From Ensifer adhaerens (GTDB lineage: Bacteria > Pseudomonadota > Alphaproteobacteria > Rhizobiales > Rhizobiaceae): a stretch of DNA of 64,000 nucleotides. The stretch's first letter is position 1. Every line of letters begins with the position of its first letter. The stretch covers positions 1,240,001-1,304,000 of the forward strand of contig NZ_CP118610.1 in NCBI RefSeq assembly GCF_028993555.1, in the 5' to 3' direction. A program made the translations under genes and the position numbers. This document shows positions 8,569 through 19,121 of the stretch, one piece after another. The notes beneath the pieces were generated by a model, which did no database searches, was not told where the DNA came from, and saw only the letters and a list, made by a program, of their open reading frames with translations.

Positions 8569-9048
8569 ATGACGAAGAAAAAAACGACACCAATGAGTCC
8601 GCATGAGCGGGAGGCTTATGAACAGGCCCGTACGGGCATCCGCCTTGGAACCGAAGGCAAATATGGCGAGGCGATCGATGCCTGGCGTCTGGCATCCGAC
8701 ATCGCCGATGCTCACCTCGCATCCACGGACATGTATTACTGGGTCAAGAGTGGTTACGGCGCGGCACTTTGTGATGCCGGGCAGTACCGCGAGAGCATTG
8801 CCGTCTCGCTGCTGTCGCGCGAGTGGACCTTGGAGCGGCGCCAGCCGCTCTCGTCGCTTTCGATCGCGCGCTCTTATCTCGCTCTTGGCGAAGGCGAGGC
8901 GGCTGCCCCCTATCTCCGCGAGGTTCACGGCCTGATCGGCGATGCGATCTTCGAGCAGTTCGACGAAGACGTGGAGGCGGACGTTCACGCAGCGATTGCC
9001 GGTCTGGAGAATGGCGAATCGCAACCGTCCGCAGGTCGACCAAAGTGA
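8569..9048 (+). CDS. TPR-like hypothetical protein
   Basis: 159 residues, no signal peptide or membrane segment. Three helical hairpins read like tetratricopeptide repeats, starting around residues 14 (ARTGIRLGTEGKYGEAIDAW), 55 (SGYGAALCDAGQYRESIAV) and 88 (SIARSYLALGEGEAAAPYL). The N-terminus is Lys-rich. The ATG was chosen because the longer reading frame upstream has no family-like sequence; the ribosome site is weak, and an ATG eight codons later is possible. I cannot name a function; the protein is probably a scaffold or interaction module. Confidence 0.6.
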   Translation: MTKKKTTPMSPHEREAYEQARTGIRLGTEGKYGEAIDAWRLASDIADAHLASTDMYYWVKSGYGAALCDAGQYRESIAVSLLSREWTLERRQPLSSLSIARSYLALGEGEAAAPYLREVHGLIGDAIFEQFDEDVEADVHAAIAGLENGESQPSAGRPK

Positions 9049-9241
9049 CGCTGGGTTTCTAGGCTAGGGCCAGGACCATCTGCCAACCGGAGTCTACCGG
9101 CGTTCGCTGTCGCGAACGGTCAGGCGTTTTCTCGCCATGATTTCATCCCATGTGGTGTTTGCCTCTTTAGCGGGTGATTCGAAGCCGACCGTTCTGGTCA
9201 CGGCTCTTTTTTAACATTTTGATTTTTATTTGGAGTTTCCA

Positions 9242-9727
9242 ATGGGTGAAACCGTATTGCCGTCTGATGCCGAAATTACCCTCCGGCGCATTTCAGCCCT
9301 GACCGTCTGCGACGTCTGCGAGCTTAGCGAGACGCTATCCGACGAACAGCGCAATATGGTGGCGGACAACGGCACCTCGATTGCCGAGGCGCATTTTTCC
9401 GAGAATGCCTGGTTCCGCGCCGTTTATGCCGAGGAGACGCTGGTCGGCTTCATCATGCTGCATGAAGGATCCGACTGGGACGACGGCATCGATTGCCCCG
9501 GCGTCTATCTCTGGCGCTTCATGATTGCCCGCCCGTTCCAGGGCAAGGGCTTTGGCAAGCAGGCGATCGCCCTCGTCGTTCGCGACCTGAAGGCGCGCGG
9601 CCTTCGCGAACTCTACACGAGTTACGGACAGGGCCCCGCCAGTCCCGAAGGATTTTATCGTGGTCTCGGCTTTGAGCCGACCGGCGAGCATTATGATGAC
9701 GAACTTGAAGCCGTGCTGAAGTTTTAG
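9242..9727 (+). CDS. GNAT N-acetyltransferase
   Basis: 161 residues. The acetyl-CoA binding motif A is YLWRFMIARPFQGKGFGKQA, with the Q-x-x-G-x-G/A loop QGKGFG, and motif B is SPEGFYRGLGFEPTG. The arrangement of an acidic substrate-side loop (DWDDGIDCP) before motif A resembles polyamine/diamine acetyltransferases such as spermidine acetyltransferases; I infer an amine substrate only weakly. The ATG lies seven bases after a GGAG. It stands alone, with about 190 bases of non-coding sequence before it and 59 bases before the next coding region. Confidence 0.8.
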   Translation: MGETVLPSDAEITLRRISALTVCDVCELSETLSDEQRNMVADNGTSIAEAHFSENAWFRAVYAEETLVGFIMLHEGSDWDDGIDCPGVYLWRFMIARPFQGKGFGKQAIALVVRDLKARGLRELYTSYGQGPASPEGFYRGLGFEPTGEHYDDELEAVLKF

Positions 9728-9786
9728 AACGGTGCAGGCATGGGCGCTGGTCTCATGTCTGCCGACCAGATTTTATGAGTAGGACT

Positions 9787-11115
9787 ATGAGTAACAAAAT
9801 GCACGAGGCCAATCGCCTCTCCTGGAATGCGGCGACGGTCGCGCACAACAGCCACAAGGGCGACCAGGCTGCCTTCTTTCGCGCAGGCGGCTCCACGCTC
9901 TATCCGGAAGAAATTGCCTTGCTCGGTGACGTGGCCGGGTTGGAGCTTCTTCATCTCCAATGCAACTCCGGCCAGGACAGCCTGAGCCTCGCGCGGCTTG
10001 GGGCGAAAGTCACCGGCGTCGATATCTCGGACGAGGCAATCGCCTTTGCAAAGCAACTTTCCGAAGAGAGCGGGATTGCGGCCAACTTCGAACGATCCGA
10101 CCTGTTCGAATGGTTCGAGAGCGCACGGGCGGACGGACGGCGGTTCGACCAGGTCTTTGCATCCTACGGCACAATCTGCTGGCTGTCGGATCTCGGCATC
10201 TGGGCGCACGGTATTGCCGATGTGCTCAAGCCCGGCGGGCGCTTCGCCTTTATCGAGTTCCATCCCTTCGCGATGGTCTTCGACCCGAGCTGGAAGCCGC
10301 ACTATGATTACGCCCCCAAGGAGCCGGTCGCCGAGGCTGGCATCGGCGACTATGTCGCGGACTCCGGCGCAGGGCTTGCGATCGGCGGCTATCAGCAGGG
10401 TGTCGTGGGCTTTACCAATCCGCACCCATCCTTCGAGTTCAACTGGGGCATTGCGGATGTGATCCAGGCGCTCATCGATGCCGGGCTCCGGATCGAGCGC
10501 CTGACGGAATATCCCTATTCCAACGGCTGGGTCGGTTTCGAAGGCATGCGCGATCTTGGTGGCCGGCGCATGGCGCCGCCTGCGACCATGCCCAGTCTGC
10601 CCCTGATGTATGCGATTGCAGCGTCGAAGCCGGAAGGGCAGCAGGGAGCAGGTGGCAAGGCGGCCGCTGGCGCCAAGCCGATCACCATTCGTCGCTGGTG
10701 CCCGGAAGAGGGCGAGCGACTGCTGGCAATCTGGCTCGCCGCGTCGCGCATTGGCCATCCGTTCCTCGGCGAGGCACGCCTTGTCGAGCAGCAGCAGGTG
10801 GTGCGGGACACCTATCTGCCGATGGCAGACAACTGGGTCGCCGAAATCGACGGCCAGGTCGTTGGCTTCATCGGGCTGATCGAGAACTTCATCGGCGGAC
10901 TGTTCGTCGATCCGGACGTTTTGGGCGCCGGCATCGGTCGTGCGCTTGTCGGGGATGCTGCCGCCCGGCTCGGACAGCTGGATGTGAGCGTGTACGCCGA
11001 CAACCGGGCGGCAGTCGCGTTCTATCTCCGCCTCGGTTTCGCCGAAACCGCACGCAAGGCAACCGACGACGAAGGGCTGCCGTTTGCCGTGGTCGAGATG
11101 ACGCGCGGCGCATGA
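9787..11115 (+). CDS. SAM methyltransferase-GNAT acetyltransferase fusion
   Basis: 442 residues in two enzymatic halves. Residues 1-280 are a class I SAM-dependent methyltransferase: motif [17 protein letters not shown] with acidic VTGVDIS after the second strand, and a post-motif [17 protein letters not shown] Gly/Ala-rich linker (about 283-298) leads to a GNAT domain (300-442) with motif [17 protein letters not shown] and [13 protein letters not shown]. Each half looks complete. Fusions of this kind in one polypeptide are uncommon; the halves may act on one substrate or be bifunctional by convenience. An in-frame ATG four codons upstream is an alternative start. Confidence 0.75.
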   Translation: MSNKMHEANRLSWNAATVAHNSHKGDQAAFFRAGGSTLYPEEIALLGDVAGLELLHLQCNSGQDSLSLARLGAKVTGVDISDEAIAFAKQLSEESGIAANFERSDLFEWFESARADGRRFDQVFASYGTICWLSDLGIWAHGIADVLKPGGRFAFIEFHPFAMVFDPSWKPHYDYAPKEPVAEAGIGDYVADSGAGLAIGGYQQGVVGFTNPHPSFEFNWGIADVIQALIDAGLRIERLTEYPYSNGWVGFEGMRDLGGRRMAPPATMPSLPLMYAIAASKPEGQQGAGGKAAAGAKPITIRRWCPEEGERLLAIWLAASRIGHPFLGEARLVEQQQVVRDTYLPMADNWVAEIDGQVVGFIGLIENFIGGLFVDPDVLGAGIGRALVGDAAARLGQLDVSVYADNRAAVAFYLRLGFAETARKATDDEGLPFAVVEMTRGA

Positions 11116-11236
11116 AATGTGTCTGTGGCGGGGCAGGCCACCAGCCCCGCCACCTGGAATAATCGTCGGCAGCGCTTTTATTTGCCGGCCGCATTTGCTA
11201 CGCCGCTTCGGGAGAAAAGCACCCGGAGGAAACTGC

Positions 11237-12007
11237 ATGACGCCCGATATCCGCCCGCTCGTCGCCGGCAACTGGAAGATGAACGGAACCCGCGCCTCGC
11301 TCGATCAGATCAAGGCGATGGCCGAAGGGGTCAAGGGCGAACTCTCCGCCAAGGTCGAAACGCTGATCTGCCCGCCGGCGACCCTGCTCTATGTAGCGAC
11401 GGCGCTTTGCGACGATAGCCCGTTGCTGATCGGCGCGCAGGATTGCCATCAGAAGCAGTCGGGCGCCCATACGGGCGACGTTTCCGCCGAAATGATCGCG
11501 GATTGCTTCGGCACCCACGTCATTGTCGGGCATTCCGAGCGCCGCACCGATCATGCGGAAAGCGATGCGCTGGTGCGTGCGAAGACGGAAGCTGCACACG
11601 CCGCCGAACTCGTGGCCATCGTCTGCATCGGCGAGACCGGCGACGAACGCAAGTCCGGCAAGACCCTCGATGTCCTGAAGCGCCAGCTTGCCGAAAGCCT
11701 GCCGGATGCGGCGACGGCCGAAAACACCGTCATCGCCTACGAACCCGTCTGGGCGATCGGCACGGGCCTGACGCCGACGGCGGCCGATGTCGAGGAAGCA
11801 CACGCTTTCATGCGCAAGGAACTCGTTTCGCGCTTTGCCGACGTGGGAGCCAAGATGCGTATCCTCTACGGCGGCTCGGTCAAGCCTTCCAATGCGAAGG
11901 AATTGATGGGCGTCGCCAATGTCGACGGCGCGTTGATCGGCGGCGCGAGCTTGAAAGCCGAAGACTTCCTCGCCATCTACCGGGCTTATGAAGAATTGAC
12001 GGCCTGA
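11237..12007 (+). CDS. tpiA: Triosephosphate isomerase
   Basis: 256 residues, normal length. Interconverts dihydroxyacetone phosphate and glyceraldehyde 3-phosphate in the cytosol. Catalytic residues are Lys14 (GNWKMN), His99 (VGHSER) and Glu169 ([10 protein letters not shown]); the phosphate loop GGSVKPSN and the final GALIGGASL are present. A GGAGGA six bases ahead fixes the ATG. A short hairpin (GCCCGG/CCGGGC) follows the stop without a T tract, so readthrough to secG is likely. Confidence 0.97.
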   Translation: MTPDIRPLVAGNWKMNGTRASLDQIKAMAEGVKGELSAKVETLICPPATLLYVATALCDDSPLLIGAQDCHQKQSGAHTGDVSAEMIADCFGTHVIVGHSERRTDHAESDALVRAKTEAAHAAELVAIVCIGETGDERKSGKTLDVLKRQLAESLPDAATAENTVIAYEPVWAIGTGLTPTAADVEEAHAFMRKELVSRFADVGAKMRILYGGSVKPSNAKELMGVANVDGALIGGASLKAEDFLAIYRAYEELTA

Positions 12008-12138
12008 TCGCCCGGGTTACCGGGCAGGGGCTTGGAATGGCGTACGGCTTGGTATAAAGAGGCGGAAAATTGCGCCCGGCAAGGCCGAGTTTTGCGCATG
12101 GTTTGATTCGTGTGCCCCAAGGGCAGGACTGGAAGCTG

Positions 12139-12642
12139 ATGCAGACCGTACTACTCGTCATCTATCTCATGGTCGTCGTCGCCCTGATCGGCGTCGTTCT
12201 CATTCAGCGTTCCGAAGGCGGCGGCCTCGGCATTGGTGGCGGCTCGGGCTTCATGTCCGCCCGCGGCACGGCCAATGCGCTGACCCGCACCACCGCGATC
12301 CTCGCCGCGCTCTTCTTCGTCCTGGCGCTCGCCATGGGTATCCTGGCGCGCTATCAGCCGCAGGCGACCGACATTCTCGACCGTATTCCGGGCACCAGCT
12401 CGAACGGCGGTGGCGTCCTCGATTCGCTTGGCGGCGGCAATACCCAGGCTCCGGCCGATGGTGCAACGCAGCAGCAGCCCGCAACGGCCCCGGCGACCGG
12501 CAACGGTGCGGCGACCGACAACGGCGTTCCCTCGACGGCGCCGGCAACGACGGGCGAAGCTCCGGCTGGCGGCGCTGCGACGCAGACGCCCGCCGCAGGT
12601 GCCAACGGCAATACGGGATCGCAAGTTCCCAGCGGCCAATAA
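12139..12642 (+). CDS. secG: Preprotein translocase subunit SecG
   Basis: 167 residues. Two membrane helices (about 2-21 and 52-73) flank the cytoplasmic RSEGGGLGIGGGSGFMS loop characteristic of SecG. It associates with SecYE and assists SecA-driven export. The C-terminal 80 residues are a low-complexity Ala/Gly/Pro/Thr/Gln-rich tail, long compared with the roughly 110-residue enterobacterial protein but usual in rhizobia. Followed by a strong terminator. Confidence 0.93.
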   Translation: MQTVLLVIYLMVVVALIGVVLIQRSEGGGLGIGGGSGFMSARGTANALTRTTAILAALFFVLALAMGILARYQPQATDILDRIPGTSSNGGGVLDSLGGGNTQAPADGATQQQPATAPATGNGAATDNGVPSTAPATTGEAPAGGAATQTPAAGANGNTGSQVPSGQ

Positions 12643-12662
12643 GGTCGCGATCCAGAAGAACC

Positions 12663-12700
12663 CGCCGGCGGATGTTTCATCCGCCGGTTTTGTTTTGTTT
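12663..12700 (+). terminator. Rho-independent terminator after secG
   Basis: Perfect nine-base stem CCGGCGGAT / ATCCGCCGG with a GTTTC loop, followed directly by TTTTGTTTTGTTT. Confidence 0.92.
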
Positions 12701-12702
12701 GA

Positions 12703-14418
<1,716 letters not shown>

Positions 14419-14440
14419 GCCGGGATTGCATCGATCAGGA

Positions 14441-14468
14441 AAGGCCGGTCTCGCGACCGGCCTTTTTC
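14441..14468 (+). terminator. Terminator after pyrG
   Basis: AGGCCGGTC / GACCGGCCT stem with a TCGC tetraloop and TTTTTC on the plus strand. The A-containing left flank is short, so use for the convergent DUF418 gene is less certain. Confidence 0.92.
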
Positions 14469-14516
14469 ATGTGCGCTTATGTCCGTAACTGATGCCGCGG
14501 TCAGTCGGAGGTGTTG

Positions 14517-15704
14517 TCAGCGCGCCTCGACCGGTTTGCGCCATTGCGGCGCGCGCCAGATGGTGATGAAGCGCAAGACCCATTCGAGCGGGCCGTAGGC
14601 GAACCGGGCCATCCACCAGCGGCTGATGAAAAGCTGGGCGGTGTAGATACCAAGCGCGATCAGCACGGTTGTCAGCGGTGTGACCTGGCCGATGAGGCCA
14701 AATCCGTAGCCATGGAAGATCAAGGCAGCGATCAAGGACTGCATCAGGTAGTTGGAAAGCGCCATGCGGCCAGCAGGCGCCAGCGCGTCGCGCAATCGTT
14801 GGCCAGTTCTCGTGCCGAAAAACAGCATCATGCCGCCGACATAGGCGGCGGTCAGGAACGGGCCGGTGAGCAGTCCGATCGAGAGCCCGATGATGGCGAC
14901 CGGCGAATCGATCATTTCGACGCTGGCATAGGCATAGACGATCGCGCCGGGTAGACCGATCCAAAGGCCCGCACGCAGCAGGCGTTGGAACAGCGCCTTG
15001 TTTTCCTCCGGCCGCGCCAGTGTCTTGTGGCGACCAGCGATGAGCCCGAGCACGAACATCGCAAGTGCCGAGGGCGCCTGCAGCAGACCCAGGATCACCC
15101 AGACGGACGAAAGCTCCATAAGGTGCTGGCCGATGATCGCCTGCCAGTCACCGCGGAAGGCAAGCACGGTTGCCTGGGCGGCGGCAAGGATGCCGGGCCG
15201 ATCAAGCGGTGTCGGCTCCAGGGTGGCGACGATCCCGAGTGCGCCCCATACGACGGCGACGACGATCACCAGCCATTTCGCCAGGCGGAAGAGAGCGTCG
15301 TCGCCGCGGTTGCGCAGCATCAGGAGGACAATGCCGAGCACGGCATAGGTTGTGAGAATATCGCCATGAAAGAGCAGAACCGCATGGGCGGCGCCGATGA
15401 GCCAAAGGCCGGCCTGCCGGCGCAAGAGACGCGGCACGAAGGCTTCGCCGGATTTTTCCGCCGAGCGCATCTGCAGGGTGAAGCTGTAGCCGAACAGAAA
15501 TGAGAACAGCAGGTAGAACTTCATCTCGAAGAACAGCGCGATCACAAGATGCACGGCGCGATCGGCAATGCCGTTGAAGGCAGGGTCCGCGAGTTCAAGT
15601 CCGTAGAAGGCGGAGGCGAAGGCCATGGTGTTGACGAGAAGGATTCCGAGCAGTGCGAAGCCGCGCAGTGCGTCGACATCATCGATGCGTTCTGGGGTAG
15701 TCAT
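14517..15704 (-). CDS. DUF418-family multi-pass membrane protein
   Basis: 395 residues with about nine or ten membrane helices. It opens RIDDVDALRGFALLGILLVN, and has FSFLFGYSF early and GRMALSNYLMQS plus a C-terminal FAYGPLEWVLRF segment, the signatures of the DUF418 family (YeiB-like, related to membrane acyltransferases). The likely activity is acyl or other group transfer at the membrane, not demonstrated. The ATG has a GGAGA seven bases away; a longer frame upstream is not family-like. The roughly 230-base gap upstream contains AT-rich DNA (around 15838-15880) suitable for a promoter. Confidence 0.8.
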   Translation of the reverse strand: MTTPERIDDVDALRGFALLGILLVNTMAFASAFYGLELADPAFNGIADRAVHLVIALFFEMKFYLLFSFLFGYSFTLQMRSAEKSGEAFVPRLLRRQAGLWLIGAAHAVLLFHGDILTTYAVLGIVLLMLRNRGDDALFRLAKWLVIVVAVVWGALGIVATLEPTPLDRPGILAAAQATVLAFRGDWQAIIGQHLMELSSVWVILGLLQAPSALAMFVLGLIAGRHKTLARPEENKALFQRLLRAGLWIGLPGAIVYAYASVEMIDSPVAIIGLSIGLLTGPFLTAAYVGGMMLFFGTRTGQRLRDALAPAGRMALSNYLMQSLIAALIFHGYGFGLIGQVTPLTTVLIALGIYTAQLFISRWWMARFAYGPLEWVLRFITIWRAPQWRKPVEAR

Positions 15705-15938
15705 TCGAGTTCTCCGTGACGGCAGGCGCTGGAGGATCGCGCCGTATCCTGTTGAAACAGCTATCTTTTGCGGCAATGATCGTCTCGATCGCCGGCAGGC
15801 GCAGCAACGCCGTTCCACTCCGACGAGCATTCATGTTTAATAAATCGACTAATCTATCTAGTAATCGAAGTAACGAAACGTCAAGGGGCGCCTGTGGTTA
15901 TTGCGCGGGCGTCGTTCAGTTGCTGCGATTGGGAACGA

Positions 15939-16595
15939 TCAACTCTTGTGGGCGGCGTTGTGCCGGAGCCAGGCGATTTGCCGGCGGGCGCGCAGAAGGG
16001 CGGTCAGTGCCGCGCCGATCGAGATCAACAGCAGCGCGGCCCAGAGGATTTCCCCGTCGCCAAGCCAAAGACCTTCAAGGGCCGAGAGGACCGCAGCCAG
16101 CGTGATTGTGGCCATACGGTGCTGTTTGGCCATGGGGCCGGAGAAGTCACTCGGAGCGCCGTTGGCGCGGCCGAGTTCGCGCACATAGGCCGTCAGCACC
16201 GCGAAGGCGGCTGCGGCAAAGCCTAAGGCGGGAGCGCCAATCCCGTATCCGGCACCGACGAAGATGAAGATATCGGCGACACGATCCGGAAACTCGTTCC
16301 AGAACGGACCGTCGGCTTCGCCCTTGCCGCCCTCGACGGCGACCATGCCGTCGAAGAGGTTGCAGAGCAGACGCAACTGGCAGAAGAGGGCGGCAGCGAT
16401 GAACAGAGCGACCCTTGACCCGTCCTGGGTTTCGCCCGTCAGCCAGAAGGCAAGCCCGGCAAAGGCGGCGGCCAGCATGCTTGCCTGCGAGATCCGGTTG
16501 GGCGTGATGTTCATGGACGCCAAGCGGCGCGCTATCGCCTGCGCCCAGCGGGTATTGCGGCTTGCGAGCGGCCTGCGGTCACCGGTCTCGGTCAT
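15939..16595 (-). CDS. CDP-alcohol phosphatidyltransferase-like protein with altered active-site motif
   Basis: 218 residues, six predicted helices. The CDP-alcohol phosphotransferase signature D-x2-DG-x2-AR-x8-G-x3-D-x3-D can be placed in perfect register at residues 79-104, but reads N79, D82-G83, A86, V87, G96, N100, D104. Thus two of the four metal/catalytic aspartates are Asn and the Arg is Val. Family members join a CDP-activated lipid to an alcohol acceptor. It is last in an overlapped minus-strand lipid operon (acyltransferase, CdsA-like, membrane protein, this gene), which strongly suggests phospholipid work even if chemistry is modified or lost. Confidence 0.75.
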   Translation of the reverse strand: MTETGDRRPLASRNTRWAQAIARRLASMNITPNRISQASMLAAAFAGLAFWLTGETQDGSRVALFIAAALFCQLRLLCNLFDGMVAVEGGKGEADGPFWNEFPDRVADIFIFVGAGYGIGAPALGFAAAAFAVLTAYVRELGRANGAPSDFSGPMAKQHRMATITLAAVLSALEGLWLGDGEILWAALLLISIGAALTALLRARRQIAWLRHNAAHKS

Positions 16596-16983
16596 GCCCA
16601 GGCTCTCCTCGGCTGATGGAATAGTTGTAGATGGCGGCGTAAGTGGTCGACACCGCGAGCGGCAGCGCGATCGTTCTCAGGACCTCCGGCGTGCCGCTCA
16701 TCGTATGGATTGCGACGAGCACTGCTGATGAGCCGAGGCAGGCGAGGAGTGGCGGCAGGAACAATCGCTTAGCTCCACGGAACCGCTTGGAAAGCGCGTC
16801 GACCGTTGTCTTGAGGTAAAGGGTAAGGAGCGCCGAGAGCGTACCCTGGACGACGGCGGCAAGGAGCGGCTTGGGCATCGGGTGATGGCGATTGGCGAAA
16901 AGCGCCCAGCCGCCCATGGCGAAAAAAGCGAATGCCACGTGCACCACGCCGCTGCCCGCGAGCCACCTCAGCTTCGCAGTCAT
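16579..16983 (-). CDS. Four-helix membrane protein of the lipid cluster (unknown function)
   Basis: 134 residues with four hydrophobic segments (about 9-29, 40-58, 74-93, 99-119) and basic loops. No family motif I recognise. It begins within the stop codon of the CdsA-like gene (four-base overlap) and runs 17 bases into the phosphatidyltransferase-like gene, so it is made in step with both and probably forms a complex with, or transports a product of, these lipid enzymes. Confidence 0.7.
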   Translation of the reverse strand: MTAKLRWLAGSGVVHVAFAFFAMGGWALFANRHHPMPKPLLAAVVQGTLSALLTLYLKTTVDALSKRFRGAKRLFLPPLLACLGSSAVLVAIHTMSGTPEVLRTIALPLAVSTTYAAIYNYSISRGEPGHDRDR

Positions 16984-17930
16984 GTCAGCGACCACCAGTA
17001 GCGTGTCAGATGGAAGAAGATCGGCGCCGAGAAGACGACGGAATCCAGCCGGTCGATCAGTCCGCCATGGCCCTCGATCAGGTGACCCCAGTCCTTGACG
17101 CCGCGGTCCCGCTTGATTGCCGACATGACGAGCCCGCCGAAGAAGCCCATCATCGTGATGATGAAGGACATCAACGCCGCCTGGGCGGGCGTGAACGGGG
17201 TAATCCACCAGAGCGAGGCACCGATCAGCGTCGCGCTTGCGACGCCCCCGACAAAGCCCTCGACCGTCTTCGAGGGTGAAAGCGACGGTGCGATCTTGGT
17301 TCGCCCAAAGAGCTTGCCCCAGACATATTGCAGCACGTCGCTCGACTGGACGACGATGACCAGGAAGGCGATGAGTAGGACATTGCGTCCTTCGTAACCC
17401 GGGATTTGCAGCGTCAACAGCGCCGGCACATGCGAGGCGCAGAAGACGCAGATCATCAGCGCCCATTGTACCTCGGAGATCCGCAGCAGGAAGTCGCGCG
17501 TGTCGCCGCGCATGACCGCAACGATGGGCATCAGCAGAAAGGCATAGACCGGCACGAAGATCGAATAGATGCCGTACTGCTCAGCCCACAGCAGGAAATA
17601 GTTGATCGGTAATACGACGAAGAAGGCGGCGGCGATCGCCCAATGGTCACCGCGGCGCGTGTTGATGAGCGTGATGAATTCGCGGAGCGCTGCGAAGGAG
17701 CAGAAGGCGAAAAGCAGGAGCACGCCGACCCGACCGGCAACGAAGGCAATGGCGATCAGCACCACCATCGCCCACCACGCCTTGATGCGGGCGTTGAGGT
17801 TCTCGATCGCACCGTTCGATCCGTCAGGCGAAAGTCTCTGCTTGAGGACGTAGCCGATGCTCGACGCCAGCACGAGTATGCCGCCGACGCCGAGAAGCAA
17901 TTTGAGCATATCCAGGCTTGCCGCGCTCAT
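16980..17930 (-). CDS. Phosphatidate cytidylyltransferase (CdsA family)
   Basis: 316 residues, multi-pass membrane protein. The signature near the C-terminus is intact: SAIKRDRGVKDWG followed by GHGGLIDRLDS, including the metal-binding DRxD. It would make CDP-diacylglycerol from phosphatidate and CTP. The QSSDVLQYVWGKLFGRTK segment and SPSKTVEGFVGG are also family features. It overlaps the acyltransferase stop by four bases and the next gene's start by four. Because it is embedded in a special cluster rather than with undecaprenyl synthase/dxr genes, it is probably a second CdsA dedicated to the cluster; this cannot be confirmed from one window. Confidence 0.85.
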   Translation of the reverse strand: MSAASLDMLKLLLGVGGILVLASSIGYVLKQRLSPDGSNGAIENLNARIKAWWAMVVLIAIAFVAGRVGVLLLFAFCSFAALREFITLINTRRGDHWAIAAAFFVVLPINYFLLWAEQYGIYSIFVPVYAFLLMPIVAVMRGDTRDFLLRISEVQWALMICVFCASHVPALLTLQIPGYEGRNVLLIAFLVIVVQSSDVLQYVWGKLFGRTKIAPSLSPSKTVEGFVGGVASATLIGASLWWITPFTPAQAALMSFIITMMGFFGGLVMSAIKRDRGVKDWGHLIEGHGGLIDRLDSVVFSAPIFFHLTRYWWSLT

Positions 17931-18574
17931 GCATGGTCTTCCATCGTGGAGGGGGCGAGCGAGAGCAGGGCGGTCTCGGCGCGGGCGATGAATTCGTCCT
18001 TGGTCTCGTGCGCCTTGAGGCGCATCGGTTCGCCGAAGGTTACCGTACAGATGAGCGGGATCGGCACGAATTCCCCCTTCGGCATCACGCGGTTGAGATT
18101 ATTGATCCAGACGGGCACGAGCGCCACGTCAGGCCGCTTGCAGGCGAGGTGATAGAGTCCGCTCTTGAAGGGCAGGAGCCGCGCCTCGGTCTGGTTGCGC
18201 GTTCCTTCGGGAAAGACAATCAGCGAGGAGCCGTCGCCAAGGACAGTCGCCATCTGTTCGACCGGATCCTGGGTGCGGGCGGCCGGGTCGCGCTCGATCA
18301 GCACCGCATCGAACACGTCACGGCCGATGAAGGCCGAGAGCTTCGATTTCAGCCAGTATTCGGCTCCGGCAACCGGCCGCGCGCGTTCCCGAAGCCACGG
18401 CGGCAGCACCGCCCAGATCAAGACAAAGTCGCCATGGCTGGAATGATTGGCGAAGTAGATGCTTTGCCTTGGCGGCAGGCCGGTCTCATGCCAGATGGCG
18501 CGCGCCGCCGTCAGCGCGCGCGCAAACATCATGATGGCGATGGAAGCGAGTTTGGCCGTCAGATCGCGGATCAT
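17927..18574 (-). CDS. 1-acylglycerol-3-phosphate acyltransferase (PlsC family)
   Basis: 215 residues. Acyltransferase block I is NHSSHGDF (H-x4-D), block III FPEGTRNQ, with VLIERD between and LVPVWINNLNRVMPKGE after. It would acylate lysophosphatidate, supplying the CdsA-like enzyme immediately downstream. A hydrophobic N-terminal helix suggests membrane attachment. First gene of the four-gene operon; all junctions overlap. Confidence 0.87.
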   Translation of the reverse strand: MIRDLTAKLASIAIMMFARALTAARAIWHETGLPPRQSIYFANHSSHGDFVLIWAVLPPWLRERARPVAGAEYWLKSKLSAFIGRDVFDAVLIERDPAARTQDPVEQMATVLGDGSSLIVFPEGTRNQTEARLLPFKSGLYHLACKRPDVALVPVWINNLNRVMPKGEFVPIPLICTVTFGEPMRLKAHETKDEFIARAETALLSLAPSTMEDHA

Positions 18575-19121
18575 GCGAGTTCATGTCCAGATGATAAACG
18601 AGCCGGCGGGCCGATGCGCTTTGCACAGCGTGGCCATCGAGCCCGGATGCGTTTCATGCCTTGCAACAATAAGATCAAGCGGTGCCCCTCAGCCTGCCGC
18701 CCGACATAACTCCAGGCTGCAATCGACCAACTTTACGCGATTGCGTCCGCTTCTCAAGCGGTTGAAATCGCACACAGGGCGATAACGGACCAGGCGCTTC
18801 GGATATTCGCTCCCGCCGGGAAGTGATTGAATGTGAAAGGATGCGACGCCTCGCCACAGCCATCGACCAAAAAGTTATCATCGCCGACATTGACCGCCTG
18901 CAACCCAGCCGGTAGCTTCCGGTTGCAACAAGAGGAGCGTCGTCCAATGCGCCAGTAATGCCCGGTGAAAACCGAATTCGCCTCAACTTCGCTTGCGAAG
19001 GGGATGGACGATGGCATTGCTCGATCCGCATTGACGTGCAGACGCCGAGGCATTCCTTGGCTGCGACCTCTACTCTCCATCGTGAGCGGTCAGATTTGGA
19101 CACAGTTTCCAGGGACCGAAC
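18575..19121. other. 547-base interval without a recognisable gene
   Basis: Short frames on both strands lack family-like sequence and ribosome sites. A six-base hairpin (CTTCGC-TT-GCGAAG) lies at 18987-19000. The interval should hold the promoter of the minus-strand lipid operon on its left and of the methyltransferase on its right, but I cannot pick out convincing -35/-10 boxes. It may be decayed coding DNA. Confidence 0.5.

Noticed and set aside
12010..12025. GCCCGG/CCGGGC hairpin after tpiA as a terminator
   Set aside because: No T tract follows, so it is not called as a terminator.
18987..19000. Hairpin CTTCGC-TT-GCGAAG
   Set aside because: Six-base stem with a two-base loop, no T tract or partner copy; chance expectation is high in GC-rich DNA.
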